Of a stretch of DNA of 39,908 bases, positions 23,300 through 31,101 are shown piece after piece. A program made the position numbers and the translations under genes. Source of the stretch: Bacteroidetes bacterium UBA2364 (lineage in GTDB: Bacteria > Bacteroidota > Rhodothermia > Rhodothermales > UBA2364); the NCBI GenBank assembly GCA_002344075.1, contig DDTM01000038.1:1-39908 (forward strand), given 5' to 3'. The notes under the pieces were generated by a model that was given only the letters and a program-made list of their open reading frames with translations, ran no database searches and was not told the origin of the DNA. Each line of letters starts with the position of its first letter. The first letter of the stretch is position 1.

Positions 23300-23602
23300 A
23301 TGACAGAAAATGCTGTTTTATTCAGTTTGGTGTTGGGGTTAGGGATAGGCCTCCTAAGTGCAATAACCAGTTTTTGGTTTATAAGACGCGGGATAGGGCA
23401 GGATATAAAACGGTTTCTGACATTGGTTCTTGGTAGCATGGCACTACGGTTTATAGGCGTTTCGGTTATGGCAGTTCTAATTGTTATGTTACTGCCCGTA
23501 AGGAAAGAGATTTTTATACCTGCCATGTTATTGTCTCTGCTTGCCGGCATTGCGTTTGATACGTATCGGCTTTATTCGAAAGCAAAAAATAGAATTGAAT
23601 AA
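23300..23602 (+). CDS. AtpI-like small membrane protein of the atp cluster
   Basis: This 100-residue protein has three or four hydrophobic segments (LFSLVLGLGIGLLSAITSFW, a middle segment MALRFIGVSVMAVLIVMLLP, and AMLLSLLAGIAFDTYRLY). Its position between atpZ and atpB and its size match ATP synthase subunit I, but the sequence is too divergent for me to be sure. I chose the ATG at 23300; a TTG at 23249 would add 17 residues. It is followed 15 bases later by atpB, so the two are co-translated. Confidence 0.6.
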   Translation: MTENAVLFSLVLGLGIGLLSAITSFWFIRRGIGQDIKRFLTLVLGSMALRFIGVSVMAVLIVMLLPVRKEIFIPAMLLSLLAGIAFDTYRLYSKAKNRIE

Positions 23603-23617
23603 ACCTCTGTTGCACGT

Positions 23618-24712
23618 ATGAAGTTCAAGCATTTATTTCTGAGCCTGATCCTAACCGCTGTTTGTGGGAGTGCTCCTGTTTTTGCCGGAGGTGACGGCGA
23701 ATTTGATGCCGTGAGTCACACCGCCGATGGGAATTATTTAGATTTTTCACCGGCTGGCTTGCTGGAGCTTCCTCGCATCTTTTTAGTGAAGGATGCGAAC
23801 GGATCATATGGCGTGGAGTTTTATAGTAGTACGGGTAATGCCTTGGTTTCGGGTAATTATGCTGTTTCTGAAGCCGAAACGACCAAGAAGGTAGAAACAG
23901 AGAGCCATGATACGGGTACTCATGCGTTGGACCCACATCACTACCTTCATGCAGACATTGTGGCAACACATGCGACCCTTGTGGTGGACTTTTCCCCCAC
24001 AAGGCATTTGGTTTTCATGATCATTGTAGCGATTTTGGTTTGTATTGTTTTTATCTCGCTTGCCAATCGCTACAAAAAAGGTGTCGGGCGTACTTCGGCG
24101 CCTCATGGACTTTTCCAGAACATGTTCGAGACCCTTGTGCTGTTTGTTCGTGACGATGTTGCCCGTCCGAATCTTGGTAAGAATGCCGACAAATACATGC
24201 CGTATTTGTTATCGTGCTTCTTTCTGATTCTTTTTGCAAACCTTTTTGGGCTTATTCCATTTAGCGGTACGGCAACGGCCAATATCACGACAACGGCTGT
24301 TCTGGCGATCTTCACCTTTCTTATTACACAGAAGGCAGGAACCAAAGATTATTGGATGCACATTTTCTGGCCTCCAGGCATTCCTATTTGGATGAAGCCC
24401 ATTTTGATTCCGATTGAAATCTTGGGCATATTCACCAAGCCTTTTGCATTGGCTGTACGGCTATTTGCAAACATGACTGCCGGACACTTGGTAATTCTGA
24501 ATTTTATCGGTCTTATCTTCTTATTCAACGTAAAGTTTGGCAGCGTGGCCGCATATGGGGTTGCCCCATTGGGGGTGTTTATGGCCTTCTTCATTAATAT
24601 GATTGAAATCATGGTTGCCTTCATTCAGGCCTATGTATTCACCATGCTCTCCGCGTTGTTTATCGGAATAGCGGCAGAAGAACACCACCATGACGAAGCA
24701 CACGCGCATTAA
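23618..24712 (+). CDS. atpB: ATP synthase F0 subunit a
   Basis: This forms the half-channels that carry ions to the c-ring. It has an N-terminal signal-like segment (1-23) and a periplasmic extension of about 100 residues, a Bacteroidota-type feature; E. coli subunit a (271 aa) lacks it. The conserved stator arginine is Arg281, in LAVRLFANMTAGH. Other landmarks are the LILFANLFGLIPF helix and PIEILGIFTKPF. The C-terminus is His-rich (EEHHHDEAHAH). It begins 15 bases after the AtpI-like gene. Confidence 0.96.
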   Translation: MKFKHLFLSLILTAVCGSAPVFAGGDGEFDAVSHTADGNYLDFSPAGLLELPRIFLVKDANGSYGVEFYSSTGNALVSGNYAVSEAETTKKVETESHDTGTHALDPHHYLHADIVATHATLVVDFSPTRHLVFMIIVAILVCIVFISLANRYKKGVGRTSAPHGLFQNMFETLVLFVRDDVARPNLGKNADKYMPYLLSCFFLILFANLFGLIPFSGTATANITTTAVLAIFTFLITQKAGTKDYWMHIFWPPGIPIWMKPILIPIEILGIFTKPFALAVRLFANMTAGHLVILNFIGLIFLFNVKFGSVAAYGVAPLGVFMAFFINMIEIMVAFIQAYVFTMLSALFIGIAAEEHHHDEAHAH

Positions 24713-24778
24713 TCGGTTGTCTTAATAAAACCAAAACATTATTCTAAACAACATTAACTAACCACGAAAGGTAACAAC

Positions 24779-24997
24779 ATGGAAAACATCGGTCTTGTTG
24801 GCGCTGGTATCGGTGCCGGTCTTGCAGTAATCGGAACGGGTTTGGGCATTGGGCGTTTGGCTGCTGCAGCTCTCGAAGGCGCTGCACGTCAACCGGAAGC
24901 AACGGGCGATCTGCGCGCCCTTATGATCGTAGCTGCTGCTCTTATCGAGGGTGCTGCGTTCTTCGCACTCGTCATCTGCTTATTGCTCGCGCTCTAA
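24779..24997 (+). CDS. atpE: ATP synthase F0 subunit c
   Basis: This 72-residue two-helix hairpin forms the rotor ring. The polar loop carries ARQPEA (36-41). The ion-binding carboxylate is Glu57, in ALIEGAAFF. The sodium-type ligands seen in Ilyobacter c-subunits (Gln in helix 1, Ser/Thr after the Glu) are absent here (Gly58, Ala59), which points to proton coupling; this is inference. An AAAGGTAA before the ATG may act as the ribosome site. A hairpin follows in the gap to atpF. Confidence 0.97.
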   Translation: MENIGLVGAGIGAGLAVIGTGLGIGRLAAAALEGAARQPEATGDLRALMIVAAALIEGAAFFALVICLLLAL

Positions 24998-25020
24998 GTT
25001 AATTATAGCGTTTTGTTGTT

Positions 25021-25051
25021 GTAGAGGAGCTAGGTGATCCTGCTCTTCTAC
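25021..25051 (+). promoter_or_regulatory. RNA hairpin in the atpE-atpF gap
   Basis: A 10-bp stem with one G-T pair (arms 25021-25030 and 25042-25051, 11-base loop) begins 24 bases after the atpE stop. No T-run follows, so it is not an ordinary terminator. It could protect the atpE 3' end or be a processing site raising subunit c output. Confidence 0.5.
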
Positions 25052-25121
25052 GGCCATTGCGAAGTACACCTACTCGGGGCAGACCTTGCTCTGAATCCTT
25101 CACGTTTATTGTATAATCATC

Positions 25122-25631
25122 ATGACCCTCATTATTGCTGGTGGCATTGTATCGCCCAATTTAGGTCTGGCCTTTTGGCTGATTATTGTGTTCTCTCTCG
25201 TCATGTTTGTTTTACGCAAATATGCTTGGGGCCCAATTACAAAGTCTTTGATTGAACGGGAGGAAACCATCGCCCTCTCTATATCACGTGCCGAAAAAGC
25301 ATTGGCAGAAGCAAAACAACTTTCCGAGGACAATGCGAAAGCGCGTCGTGAGTCTGAACTTCAAGCACAGCAAATAATCCGTGATGCTCGTGAAGCAGCC
25401 GAGGCATTGCGTAAAGCCGAGGAGGAAAAAACCAAGGCACAGATCAAGCAGATGCAAGAACTGGCACAGGCGGAAATTGGCCGTGAAAAGCAAGGCGCAC
25501 TTGAGGCCCTTCGGGCCGAAGTAGCTACGCTCGTTATTATGGCTGCCGAGAAGGTTGTAAAAGAAAATCTGGATTCCCCGAAGCAACGGCAATTGGTGGA
25601 TCACTTCATTAAGGATCTGTCCAAAAATTAA
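25122..25631 (+). CDS. atpF: ATP synthase F0 subunit b
   Basis: This is the peripheral stalk linking membrane and F1 sectors. One N-terminal transmembrane helix (about 12-31, LGLAFWLIIVFSLVMFVLRKY) is followed by a long charged coiled-coil helix rich in Ala, Glu, Lys and Gln to residue 169. The KYAWGPI motif after the helix is typical. There is a single b gene, unlike the b/b' pair of phototrophs. It sits between atpE, after a 124-base gap with a hairpin, and atpH. Confidence 0.95.
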   Translation: MTLIIAGGIVSPNLGLAFWLIIVFSLVMFVLRKYAWGPITKSLIEREETIALSISRAEKALAEAKQLSEDNAKARRESELQAQQIIRDAREAAEALRKAEEEKTKAQIKQMQELAQAEIGREKQGALEALRAEVATLVIMAAEKVVKENLDSPKQRQLVDHFIKDLSKN

Positions 25632-25690
25632 TTCGCGTCTTTTGATGATGGTGTACAAGCCCTGTCTAAGAAGCAGAAAAACCAACAAAC

Positions 25691-26242
25691 ATGAGCCAGA
25701 ACATAGCCCGACGATACGCACAAGCCCTGTTTGCAGATGCCAATGCACAACAACAGGTGACGGCGGTGGATGCCGATGTATCTTTGCTGTTGCAAGCCCT
25801 CAACACGTCTCGGCCATTGACCCTGCTTTTTTTAAGCCCAGTAGTCAATCGTGAAAAAAAAGAAGCCGTCATCCGGAAATTACTGGGTGACAAAGTCTCT
25901 GTCGGCTTCCAAAATTTCTTGTTGTTGCTGGTGGAAAAAGGGCGAGAATCTATAATCTATGAGATTTGTAATGCCTACCAACAATTCCGAAACATCCAGC
26001 AAAATATTCAGGTGGCCGAGACACGTGTAGCCGTCCCACTAAGCGAGGACGAACAAACCGCACTGAAGCATGAACTGGAAAAACGGACGGGAATGCACAT
26101 TCAGCTAAATGTATCCATAGATGAGAGTCTCATTGGTGGAGCTGTCGTTCGCCTCGGAGATGTCGTTTACGACGGTAGTGTGAAAACACAACTCAATGCG
26201 CTTCGCGATCGTTTACTGAAGGGTTCCGTTTTAAACAATTGA
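25691..26242 (+). CDS. atpH: ATP synthase F1 subunit delta
   Basis: This connects the top of F1 to subunit b. The 183-residue sequence shows the family start IARRYAQALFADA (5-17), the LSPVVNREKKEAVIRKLLG segment in the middle and the C-terminal SIDESLIGGAVVRLGDVVYDGSVKTQL stretch (in part), which is diagnostic. The length is normal. It lies 59 bases after atpF and 69 bases before atpA in the standard order. Confidence 0.96.
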   Translation: MSQNIARRYAQALFADANAQQQVTAVDADVSLLLQALNTSRPLTLLFLSPVVNREKKEAVIRKLLGDKVSVGFQNFLLLLVEKGRESIIYEICNAYQQFRNIQQNIQVAETRVAVPLSEDEQTALKHELEKRTGMHIQLNVSIDESLIGGAVVRLGDVVYDGSVKTQLNALRDRLLKGSVLNN

Positions 26243-26311
26243 GGGCGTACCTAAAACCAGAACGTGAAAGTCAAAAAAAACTGCATAATCACCTTTTGAA
26301 AGAGAATAAAC

Positions 26312-27901
26312 ATGGCAACTGCAATCCGCCCAGATGAAATTACAGCTGTACTTACCAGCGAATTAGGTAATTTTGCAAGCGAAACGGATGTTTATGAAGT
26401 TGGCACCGTGCTCCAAGTGGGGGACGGGATTGCCCGTATCTATGGCCTCTCGAACGTTCAGGCCGGAGAATTGGTCGAGTTTACGGCTTCCGGTGTTACT
26501 GGAATGGTACTAAACCTCGAAGAAGACAACGTGGGCGCCGTATTGTTCGGTAAAAGCGATCATGTAAAGGAGGGTCACGAAGTGCGCCGCACCAAGCGGA
26601 TTGCTTCTATTCGGGTTTCCGAGGCCATGCTGGGTCGTGTTATTGACCCACTCGGTAATACACTCGATGGCAAAGGTCCTATTACTGGCCAAACCTATGA
26701 AATGCCTCTCGAGCGTATTGCGCCGGGTGTTGTGTTTCGGGAGCCTGTAAAAGAACCATTACAAACGGGGATCAAGGCCATTGATGCCATGATTCCGATT
26801 GGTCGTGGGCAGCGCGAATTGGTAATTGGGGATCGCCAGACGGGTAAAACCGCCGTACTGGTTGACACCATCATCAACCAGAAAGACACTCACAAGACTG
26901 ATAAGCCCGTTTTCTGTATCTATGTGGCGGTAGGGCAAAAATCTTCTACGGTTGCACAGGTCATGCGCTCGCTCGAAGAAAATGGTGCTTTAGAATATAC
27001 CGTTATTGTGAATGCACCGGCATCTGATGCGGCACCGTTACAATTTATTGCACCTTTTGCAGGTGCAGCCATCGGAGAATACTTCCGTGATACCGGACGC
27101 CATGCCCTTGTCATTTATGATGATCTTTCCAAGCAAGCTGTTGCGTATCGTGAAGTTTCATTGCTCCTGCGTCGTCCACCTGGTCGCGAGGCTTATCCGG
27201 GAGATGTTTTCTATTTGCACAGCCGCTTGTTAGAACGTGCTGCCAAGATCATTAGTGCAGACGAAGTAGCCAAAAACATGAACGACTTGCCGGAAGCGCT
27301 CCGTGACAAAGTAAAAGGTGGTGGTTCGTTGACCGCACTTCCGGTAATCGAAACCCAAGCGGGTGACGTTTCGGCCTATATTCCAACGAACGTTATCTCG
27401 ATTACCGATGGCCAGATCTTCTTGGAGTCCAACCTCTTTAACTCTGGGGTTCGTCCGGCCATTAATGTGGGTATTTCGGTAAGCCGTGTTGGGGGGAATG
27501 CCCAAGTCAAAGGGATGAAGAAAGTGGCAGGTACGTTACGTCTGGACTTGGCGAACTTCCGAAGCCTCGAAGCCTTTGCAAAGTTTGGATCGGACTTGGA
27601 TGCCTCCACTCAAGCAACGCTACGCCGTGGAGAGCGTTTGGTTGAAATGCTCAAGCAAGGACAGTTTCAGCCCATGGGGGTTGCTTACCAAATTGCAGAA
27701 ATCTATTTGGCTGGAAAAGGTCTATTGGATAAACTTCCCGCCGATAAAGTTCGTCCGTTCCTGCAAGAATTAAACGAAACCTTGCGCACCCGCTATACAG
27801 CCCAGATGGATGCCATCACCCAAACGGGTGTTATGGGCGACGAAGAAGCAAAAGCCATCGAAGGAGCGGCCAAAGATTTGCTAAACGTTTATGGGGCATA
27901 A
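26312..27901 (+). CDS. atpA: ATP synthase F1 subunit alpha
   Basis: This is the regulatory nucleotide-binding subunit of the F1 hexamer. The Walker A motif GDRQTGKT lies at 173-180. Other landmarks are the GDGIARIYGL start (38-46), VIYDDLSKQAVAYR and the PGREAYPGDVFYLHSRLLERAA catalytic-interface stretch (in part), and SVSRVGG near the C-terminal third. The length (529 aa) is slightly longer than E. coli (513). It lies between atpH and atpG. The partner beta subunit is not in this window. Confidence 0.98.
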   Translation: MATAIRPDEITAVLTSELGNFASETDVYEVGTVLQVGDGIARIYGLSNVQAGELVEFTASGVTGMVLNLEEDNVGAVLFGKSDHVKEGHEVRRTKRIASIRVSEAMLGRVIDPLGNTLDGKGPITGQTYEMPLERIAPGVVFREPVKEPLQTGIKAIDAMIPIGRGQRELVIGDRQTGKTAVLVDTIINQKDTHKTDKPVFCIYVAVGQKSSTVAQVMRSLEENGALEYTVIVNAPASDAAPLQFIAPFAGAAIGEYFRDTGRHALVIYDDLSKQAVAYREVSLLLRRPPGREAYPGDVFYLHSRLLERAAKIISADEVAKNMNDLPEALRDKVKGGGSLTALPVIETQAGDVSAYIPTNVISITDGQIFLESNLFNSGVRPAINVGISVSRVGGNAQVKGMKKVAGTLRLDLANFRSLEAFAKFGSDLDASTQATLRRGERLVEMLKQGQFQPMGVAYQIAEIYLAGKGLLDKLPADKVRPFLQELNETLRTRYTAQMDAITQTGVMGDEEAKAIEGAAKDLLNVYGA

Positions 27902-27956
27902 GGTTAGGCCTTGGGAAGTGATTCCTTTCTTTATTCTGAAGAATCTTTAGAAATAC

Positions 27957-28880
27957 ATGGCAAACTTAAAGGAAATACGCAACCGGATCGCCTCGGTCAT
28001 CAATACACAGCAGGTTACGTCTGCCATGAAGTTGGTAGCAGCCTCCAAGTTGCGTAAGGCACAAGAACAGATATTTGCTACGCGCCCCTATGCGTTCAAA
28101 ATACATGAGTTCATCTCCGAAATGCAGGCCAGCATTGATCCAGAAACGCATCCTTTGCTCAAGCCTCATACAGAACTGAACAACGTACTGATCGTTTTGA
28201 TCTCGGCAGACCGTGGGCTGGCGGGGGCGTTTAATACCAACGTCATCAAAAAAGCGGAATCGCTCATTAAAGACGAATATGCGGAATTTGAGGCCAGTGG
28301 CAATTTGTTCATGCTGTGCTTGGGGCGTAAAGGACATGATTATTTCGCTAGGCGTGGCGCTAGGTTGGTTGGTGACTACCGGGGGTATTTCCAAAACCTG
28401 AATATCCGACACAATGATGAGGTAGAAGACCTTATCCGAGAAGGATATCTGGAAGGTAAATGGGATAAAGTGGTGATCGTTTATAATGAGTTCCGAAATA
28501 CGATTTCTCAGAACCTGATTGCCGAACCTTTTCTTCCTATTCCACACGAGCGATTTATAACGCCTGTTATGGAAAAGTTTACCGATGAAGCCCATCAGTA
28601 TCATCCGACCAAGAATTTCAAAGATCAGTATATTTTTGAACCGGACGCAGCGTCATTGGTGAATGAATTGATTCCTCGGTATCTAAATCTCCAGCTTTGG
28701 CGGATGTGTTTGGAGTCCAATGCAGCCGAACAAGGCGCACGGATGGTCGCGATGGAAAATGCCACCAATAACGCTGGGGAATTATTGCGTCAGCTTAAGT
28801 TGACTTATAACCGCGAGCGCCAAGCGGCGATTACCAAGGAAATCATCGAGGTTTCTTCCGGCGCAGATGCGCTCGGATAA
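27957..28880 (+). CDS. atpG: ATP synthase F1 subunit gamma
   Basis: This is the central rotating shaft of F1. The N-terminal coiled coil starts MANLKEIRNRIASVINTQQV with ITSAMKLVAASKLRKAQ-type sequence. A Rossmann-like middle follows (LIVLISADRGLAGAFNTNV-type stretch at about 76-95), and the C-terminal helix contains RMVAMENATNNAGELL and ITKEIIEVSSGADAL. The length (307 aa) fits the Bacteroidota forms. It is the last gene of the cluster and is followed by a strong terminator, so atpD and atpC must be elsewhere. Confidence 0.97.
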   Translation: MANLKEIRNRIASVINTQQVTSAMKLVAASKLRKAQEQIFATRPYAFKIHEFISEMQASIDPETHPLLKPHTELNNVLIVLISADRGLAGAFNTNVIKKAESLIKDEYAEFEASGNLFMLCLGRKGHDYFARRGARLVGDYRGYFQNLNIRHNDEVEDLIREGYLEGKWDKVVIVYNEFRNTISQNLIAEPFLPIPHERFITPVMEKFTDEAHQYHPTKNFKDQYIFEPDAASLVNELIPRYLNLQLWRMCLESNAAEQGARMVAMENATNNAGELLRQLKLTYNRERQAAITKEIIEVSSGADALG

Positions 28881-28906
28881 GCAGGCTCACTCCGTATCTC
28901 TCTTTG

Positions 28907-28938
28907 AAAGGCACTATTGTTTCGATAGTGCCTTTTTT
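28907..28938 (+). terminator. Intrinsic terminator of the atp cluster
   Basis: A perfect 11-bp stem AAAGGCACTAT / ATAGTGCCTTT (arms 28907-28917 and 28925-28935, 7-base loop) ends in a run of six T. It lies 26 bases after atpG. Confidence 0.9.
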
Positions 28939-29002
28939 GTATCATCCACTTACTATCGCAGGCCAAGGCCTCTCCTACATGATAATACAAGTTTTATAAG
29001 GA

Positions 29003-29203
29003 ATGGAAAATATAAACCCACAACAACACCCACCACGGCAAATAACGGGCTTTTTAGCGCTGGGACTGGGACTGGCCATGTTGGTATTTACATTGGTTGA
29101 ATACTTGCGTAACGGAACGTTTAACCAAATCTTATTTATTCTCGGAGTGGCGAACTTGGTACTGGCACTTGCGCGCATGAAAGTCGCCCGAATGCGTGGA
29201 TGA
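29003..29203 (+). CDS. Small hypothetical membrane protein
   Basis: I do not recognise this 66-residue protein. It has two hydrophobic helices (about 15-34 and 41-57) and a basic C-terminus (RMKVARMRG), so it probably spans the membrane twice. An AAGGA lies directly upstream of the ATG, though closer than usual. It lies between the atp terminator and the tRNA genes, with its own short unit. Confidence 0.6.
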   Translation: MENINPQQHPPRQITGFLALGLGLAMLVFTLVEYLRNGTFNQILFILGVANLVLALARMKVARMRG

Positions 29204-29297
29204 AGTTGGTGTGATAAGATGCTTTTAGCCGTTTCTACTTGCGGAGCGTATCCAAAAAGTTTTATATTACAAGTCTTACGGCATTCAGCGTAATTTC

Positions 29298-29382
29298 GGA
29301 AGGGTGGGTGAGTGGCTGATACCACCGGTTTGCTAAACCGACGTACCGAAAGGTACCGCGGGTTCGAATCCCGCCCCTTCCG
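29298..29382 (+). tRNA. tRNA-Ser (anticodon GCT)
   Basis: This 85-base tRNA has a 7-bp acceptor stem GGAAGGG / CCCTTCC, a T arm GCGGG-TTCGAAT-CCCGC, anticodon GCT at 29332-29334 in the loop TTGCTAA, and a long class II variable arm GTACC-GAAA-GGTAC. It reads AGC and AGU codons. CCA is not directly encoded (the next bases are CAC). The first pair of the anticodon stem is C-A. Confidence 0.95.
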
Positions 29383-29436
29383 CACCATTATTCAAGTCTG
29401 AATATGGCTTGGTTCAGCTGAAAGTCAAGACATCTA

Positions 29437-29444
29437 TATTTTTG
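29437..29444 (+). promoter_or_regulatory. Candidate promoter of the second tRNA-Ser
   Basis: TATTTTTG matches the Bacteroidota -7 consensus TAnnTTTG exactly and ends seven bases before the tRNA start, the expected distance for transcription starting at or near the mature 5' end. The -33 element is unclear. Confidence 0.4.
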
Positions 29445-29450
29445 GATTTC

Positions 29451-29535
29451 GGAGGGGTGGCAGAGCGGTTGATTGCACCGGTCTTGAAAACCGACGTACT
29501 GAAAGGTACCGGGGGTTCGAATCCCTCCCCCTCCG
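29451..29535 (+). tRNA. tRNA-Ser (anticodon TGA)
   Basis: This 85-base tRNA has an acceptor stem GGAGGGG / CCCCTCC, a T arm GGGGG-TTCGAAT-CCCTC with one G-T pair, anticodon TGA at 29485-29487, and a long variable arm GTACT-GAAA-GGTAC. It reads UCN codons ending in A or G (and others by wobble). Its 3' half is nearly identical to that of the preceding tRNA-Ser, which suggests a tandem duplication. CCA is not encoded. Confidence 0.95.
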
Positions 29536-29544
29536 CAAATTGCG

Positions 29545-29571
29545 CCCTCATCGGTTTCCGGTGAGGGTTTT
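29545..29571 (+). terminator. Intrinsic terminator after the tRNA-Ser pair
   Basis: A 10-bp stem with one T-G pair (arms 29545-29554 and 29558-29567, loop TTT) is followed by four T. It lies nine bases after the second tRNA. Confidence 0.85.
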
Positions 29572-29609
29572 GTATATTACGCCATTCCGTATTTTTTATT
29601 CCCAGTACT

Positions 29610-30488
29610 ATGGTCCCACGCGAAATTCTCCGAAAAGTCCGTCAGTTGGAAATCCGTACAAAAGGGATTGTTTCCAATTTATTTGGGGGCGAGTACCATT
29701 CTGCCTTCAAAGGGCGAGGAATGGAATTTGTGGAAGTACGCCCATACCAATTTGGAGACGATATCCGAACAATAGACTGGAACGTTTCGGCAAGAAGTGG
29801 TGACGAAACCTATGTGAAAGTCTTTCAGGAAGAACGCGAGCAAACCTTGATGCTGGCGGTGGACATTTCGGGGTCGGGACTTTTTGGTTCTCGTCAAATG
29901 TTCAAAAAAGATTTGGCAGCCGAAGTCTGCGCGGTTTTGGCCTTCAGTGCCATTCAGAACAATGACAAAGTGGGATTATTGCTTTTTAGTGACCGCGTAG
30001 AATTGTTTGTCCCTCCCAAAAAAGGTAGGCGGCATGTACTGAGGATTATTCGGGACTTATATGCCTTCCAGCCCGTTTCCAGTCAAACGCACATTGCTGT
30101 GGCCTTAGAGCATTTGTTGCATACGCTGCGCCGTCGGTCTATTGTACTGATTCTGAGCGACTTCCTAAACGAAGGGTATGAACGGCCACTGAGAATCTTG
30201 GGGCGTCGCCATGATACCATTGCCATACGGATTTCGGACAAGCGTGAAGAGCAATTACCCGCATTGGGATTATTGCAGGTGACCGACACCGAAACCGGGG
30301 AAACGCTGGTTTGTGATACAGGGAGCAAAGACTTCCAGAAACGATTATGGACGTTTGTACGAAACCGAGACACCGCATACGCAGAACGATTCCGTAAAAT
30401 GCAGGTGGATCTCGTCGCTTTAAATACCGACGAAAGCTATATTGAGCCTTTGTCGCGATATTTTAGAGAACGGCATCGTCGCCGTTAG
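29610..30488 (+). CDS. DUF58 domain-containing protein
   Basis: This is a cytoplasmic protein of the DUF58 family, normally encoded with a MoxR AAA+ ATPase and BatA/B VWA proteins in aerotolerance-type or membrane-protein-maturation operons. The signature VRPYQFGDDIRTIDWNVSAR lies at 43-62, followed by a VWA-like fold with DISGSG at 85-90 and LILSDFLNEG later. The length (292 aa) is typical. It opens the operon 39 bases after the tRNA terminator. No MoxR gene is upstream, where the tRNAs lie instead. The methyltransferase-like gene starts 28 bases downstream. Confidence 0.92.
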   Translation: MVPREILRKVRQLEIRTKGIVSNLFGGEYHSAFKGRGMEFVEVRPYQFGDDIRTIDWNVSARSGDETYVKVFQEEREQTLMLAVDISGSGLFGSRQMFKKDLAAEVCAVLAFSAIQNNDKVGLLLFSDRVELFVPPKKGRRHVLRIIRDLYAFQPVSSQTHIAVALEHLLHTLRRRSIVLILSDFLNEGYERPLRILGRRHDTIAIRISDKREEQLPALGLLQVTDTETGETLVCDTGSKDFQKRLWTFVRNRDTAYAERFRKMQVDLVALNTDESYIEPLSRYFRERHRRR

Positions 30489-30516
30489 TTTAACCTATAA
30501 CCAAATTAAAGTATAT

Positions 30517-31101
30517 ATGGAAACCGAATTAATTCAGCGCTTGCTTTTTAGCGGTCTGGTGGTTTGTTGGTTTCTATTTTTTATAACTTTTTTGTATCAG
30601 GCACTTGTTCCAACCCATCCGGGACTTCGGAGGAGTCGGTCATTGTTGGGGAGTTTTCTTCAGATACTCGGTTTTGTTGTTTGTATAGGCATCCAGCGCC
30701 CAGTTTTTGTTCCATTGGTCAATGTTTCATTCTTTTTTCAGTGGTTTTTGGGTGTGATCTCCTTGGCTTTGGGTTTTAGTGGTTGGTGGTTAATTGTGCG
30801 AGCACACCAATACATCCGCTTTAAGCCACCTGTACGGTTTGAGCCTGCGGAGCCTTTTCGTTTGGTACGTGAGGGGCCTTATGGGGTAATTCGGCATCCA
30901 ATGATAGTGGGATGGTTTTTATTGTTGTTTGCCACTGGCATCACCGTCAGTTCATGGACTGGCTTTATTATGGGCATCGTCTTTTTTGTTTGGGGCACCT
31001 ATATCCATTTGATCCGTGAGGAGAAAATATTATCAGATATATTTGGGCAGGCATTTGAGCAATATCGAACGGACATACCTCCTTTTATTCCCAAGTTATG
31101 A
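30517..31101 (+). CDS. Isoprenylcysteine carboxyl methyltransferase-like membrane protein
   Basis: This inner-membrane protein has about five helices and the ICMT/NnrU-like C-terminal signature: REGPYGVIRHPMIVGWFLL, the family's RHP motif that contributes to SAM binding, and a final EEKILSDIFGQAFEQYR with the conserved Glu pair. The ATG at 30517 (194 aa) starts just before the first helix; the frame is open further upstream inside the DUF58 gene. The substrate is unknown: bacteria lack prenylated CaaX proteins, so methylation of a lipid or small molecule is possible. It overlaps the next gene by ATGA (31098-31101). Confidence 0.8.
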   Translation: METELIQRLLFSGLVVCWFLFFITFLYQALVPTHPGLRRSRSLLGSFLQILGFVVCIGIQRPVFVPLVNVSFFFQWFLGVISLALGFSGWWLIVRAHQYIRFKPPVRFEPAEPFRLVREGPYGVIRHPMIVGWFLLLFATGITVSSWTGFIMGIVFFVWGTYIHLIREEKILSDIFGQAFEQYRTDIPPFIPKL

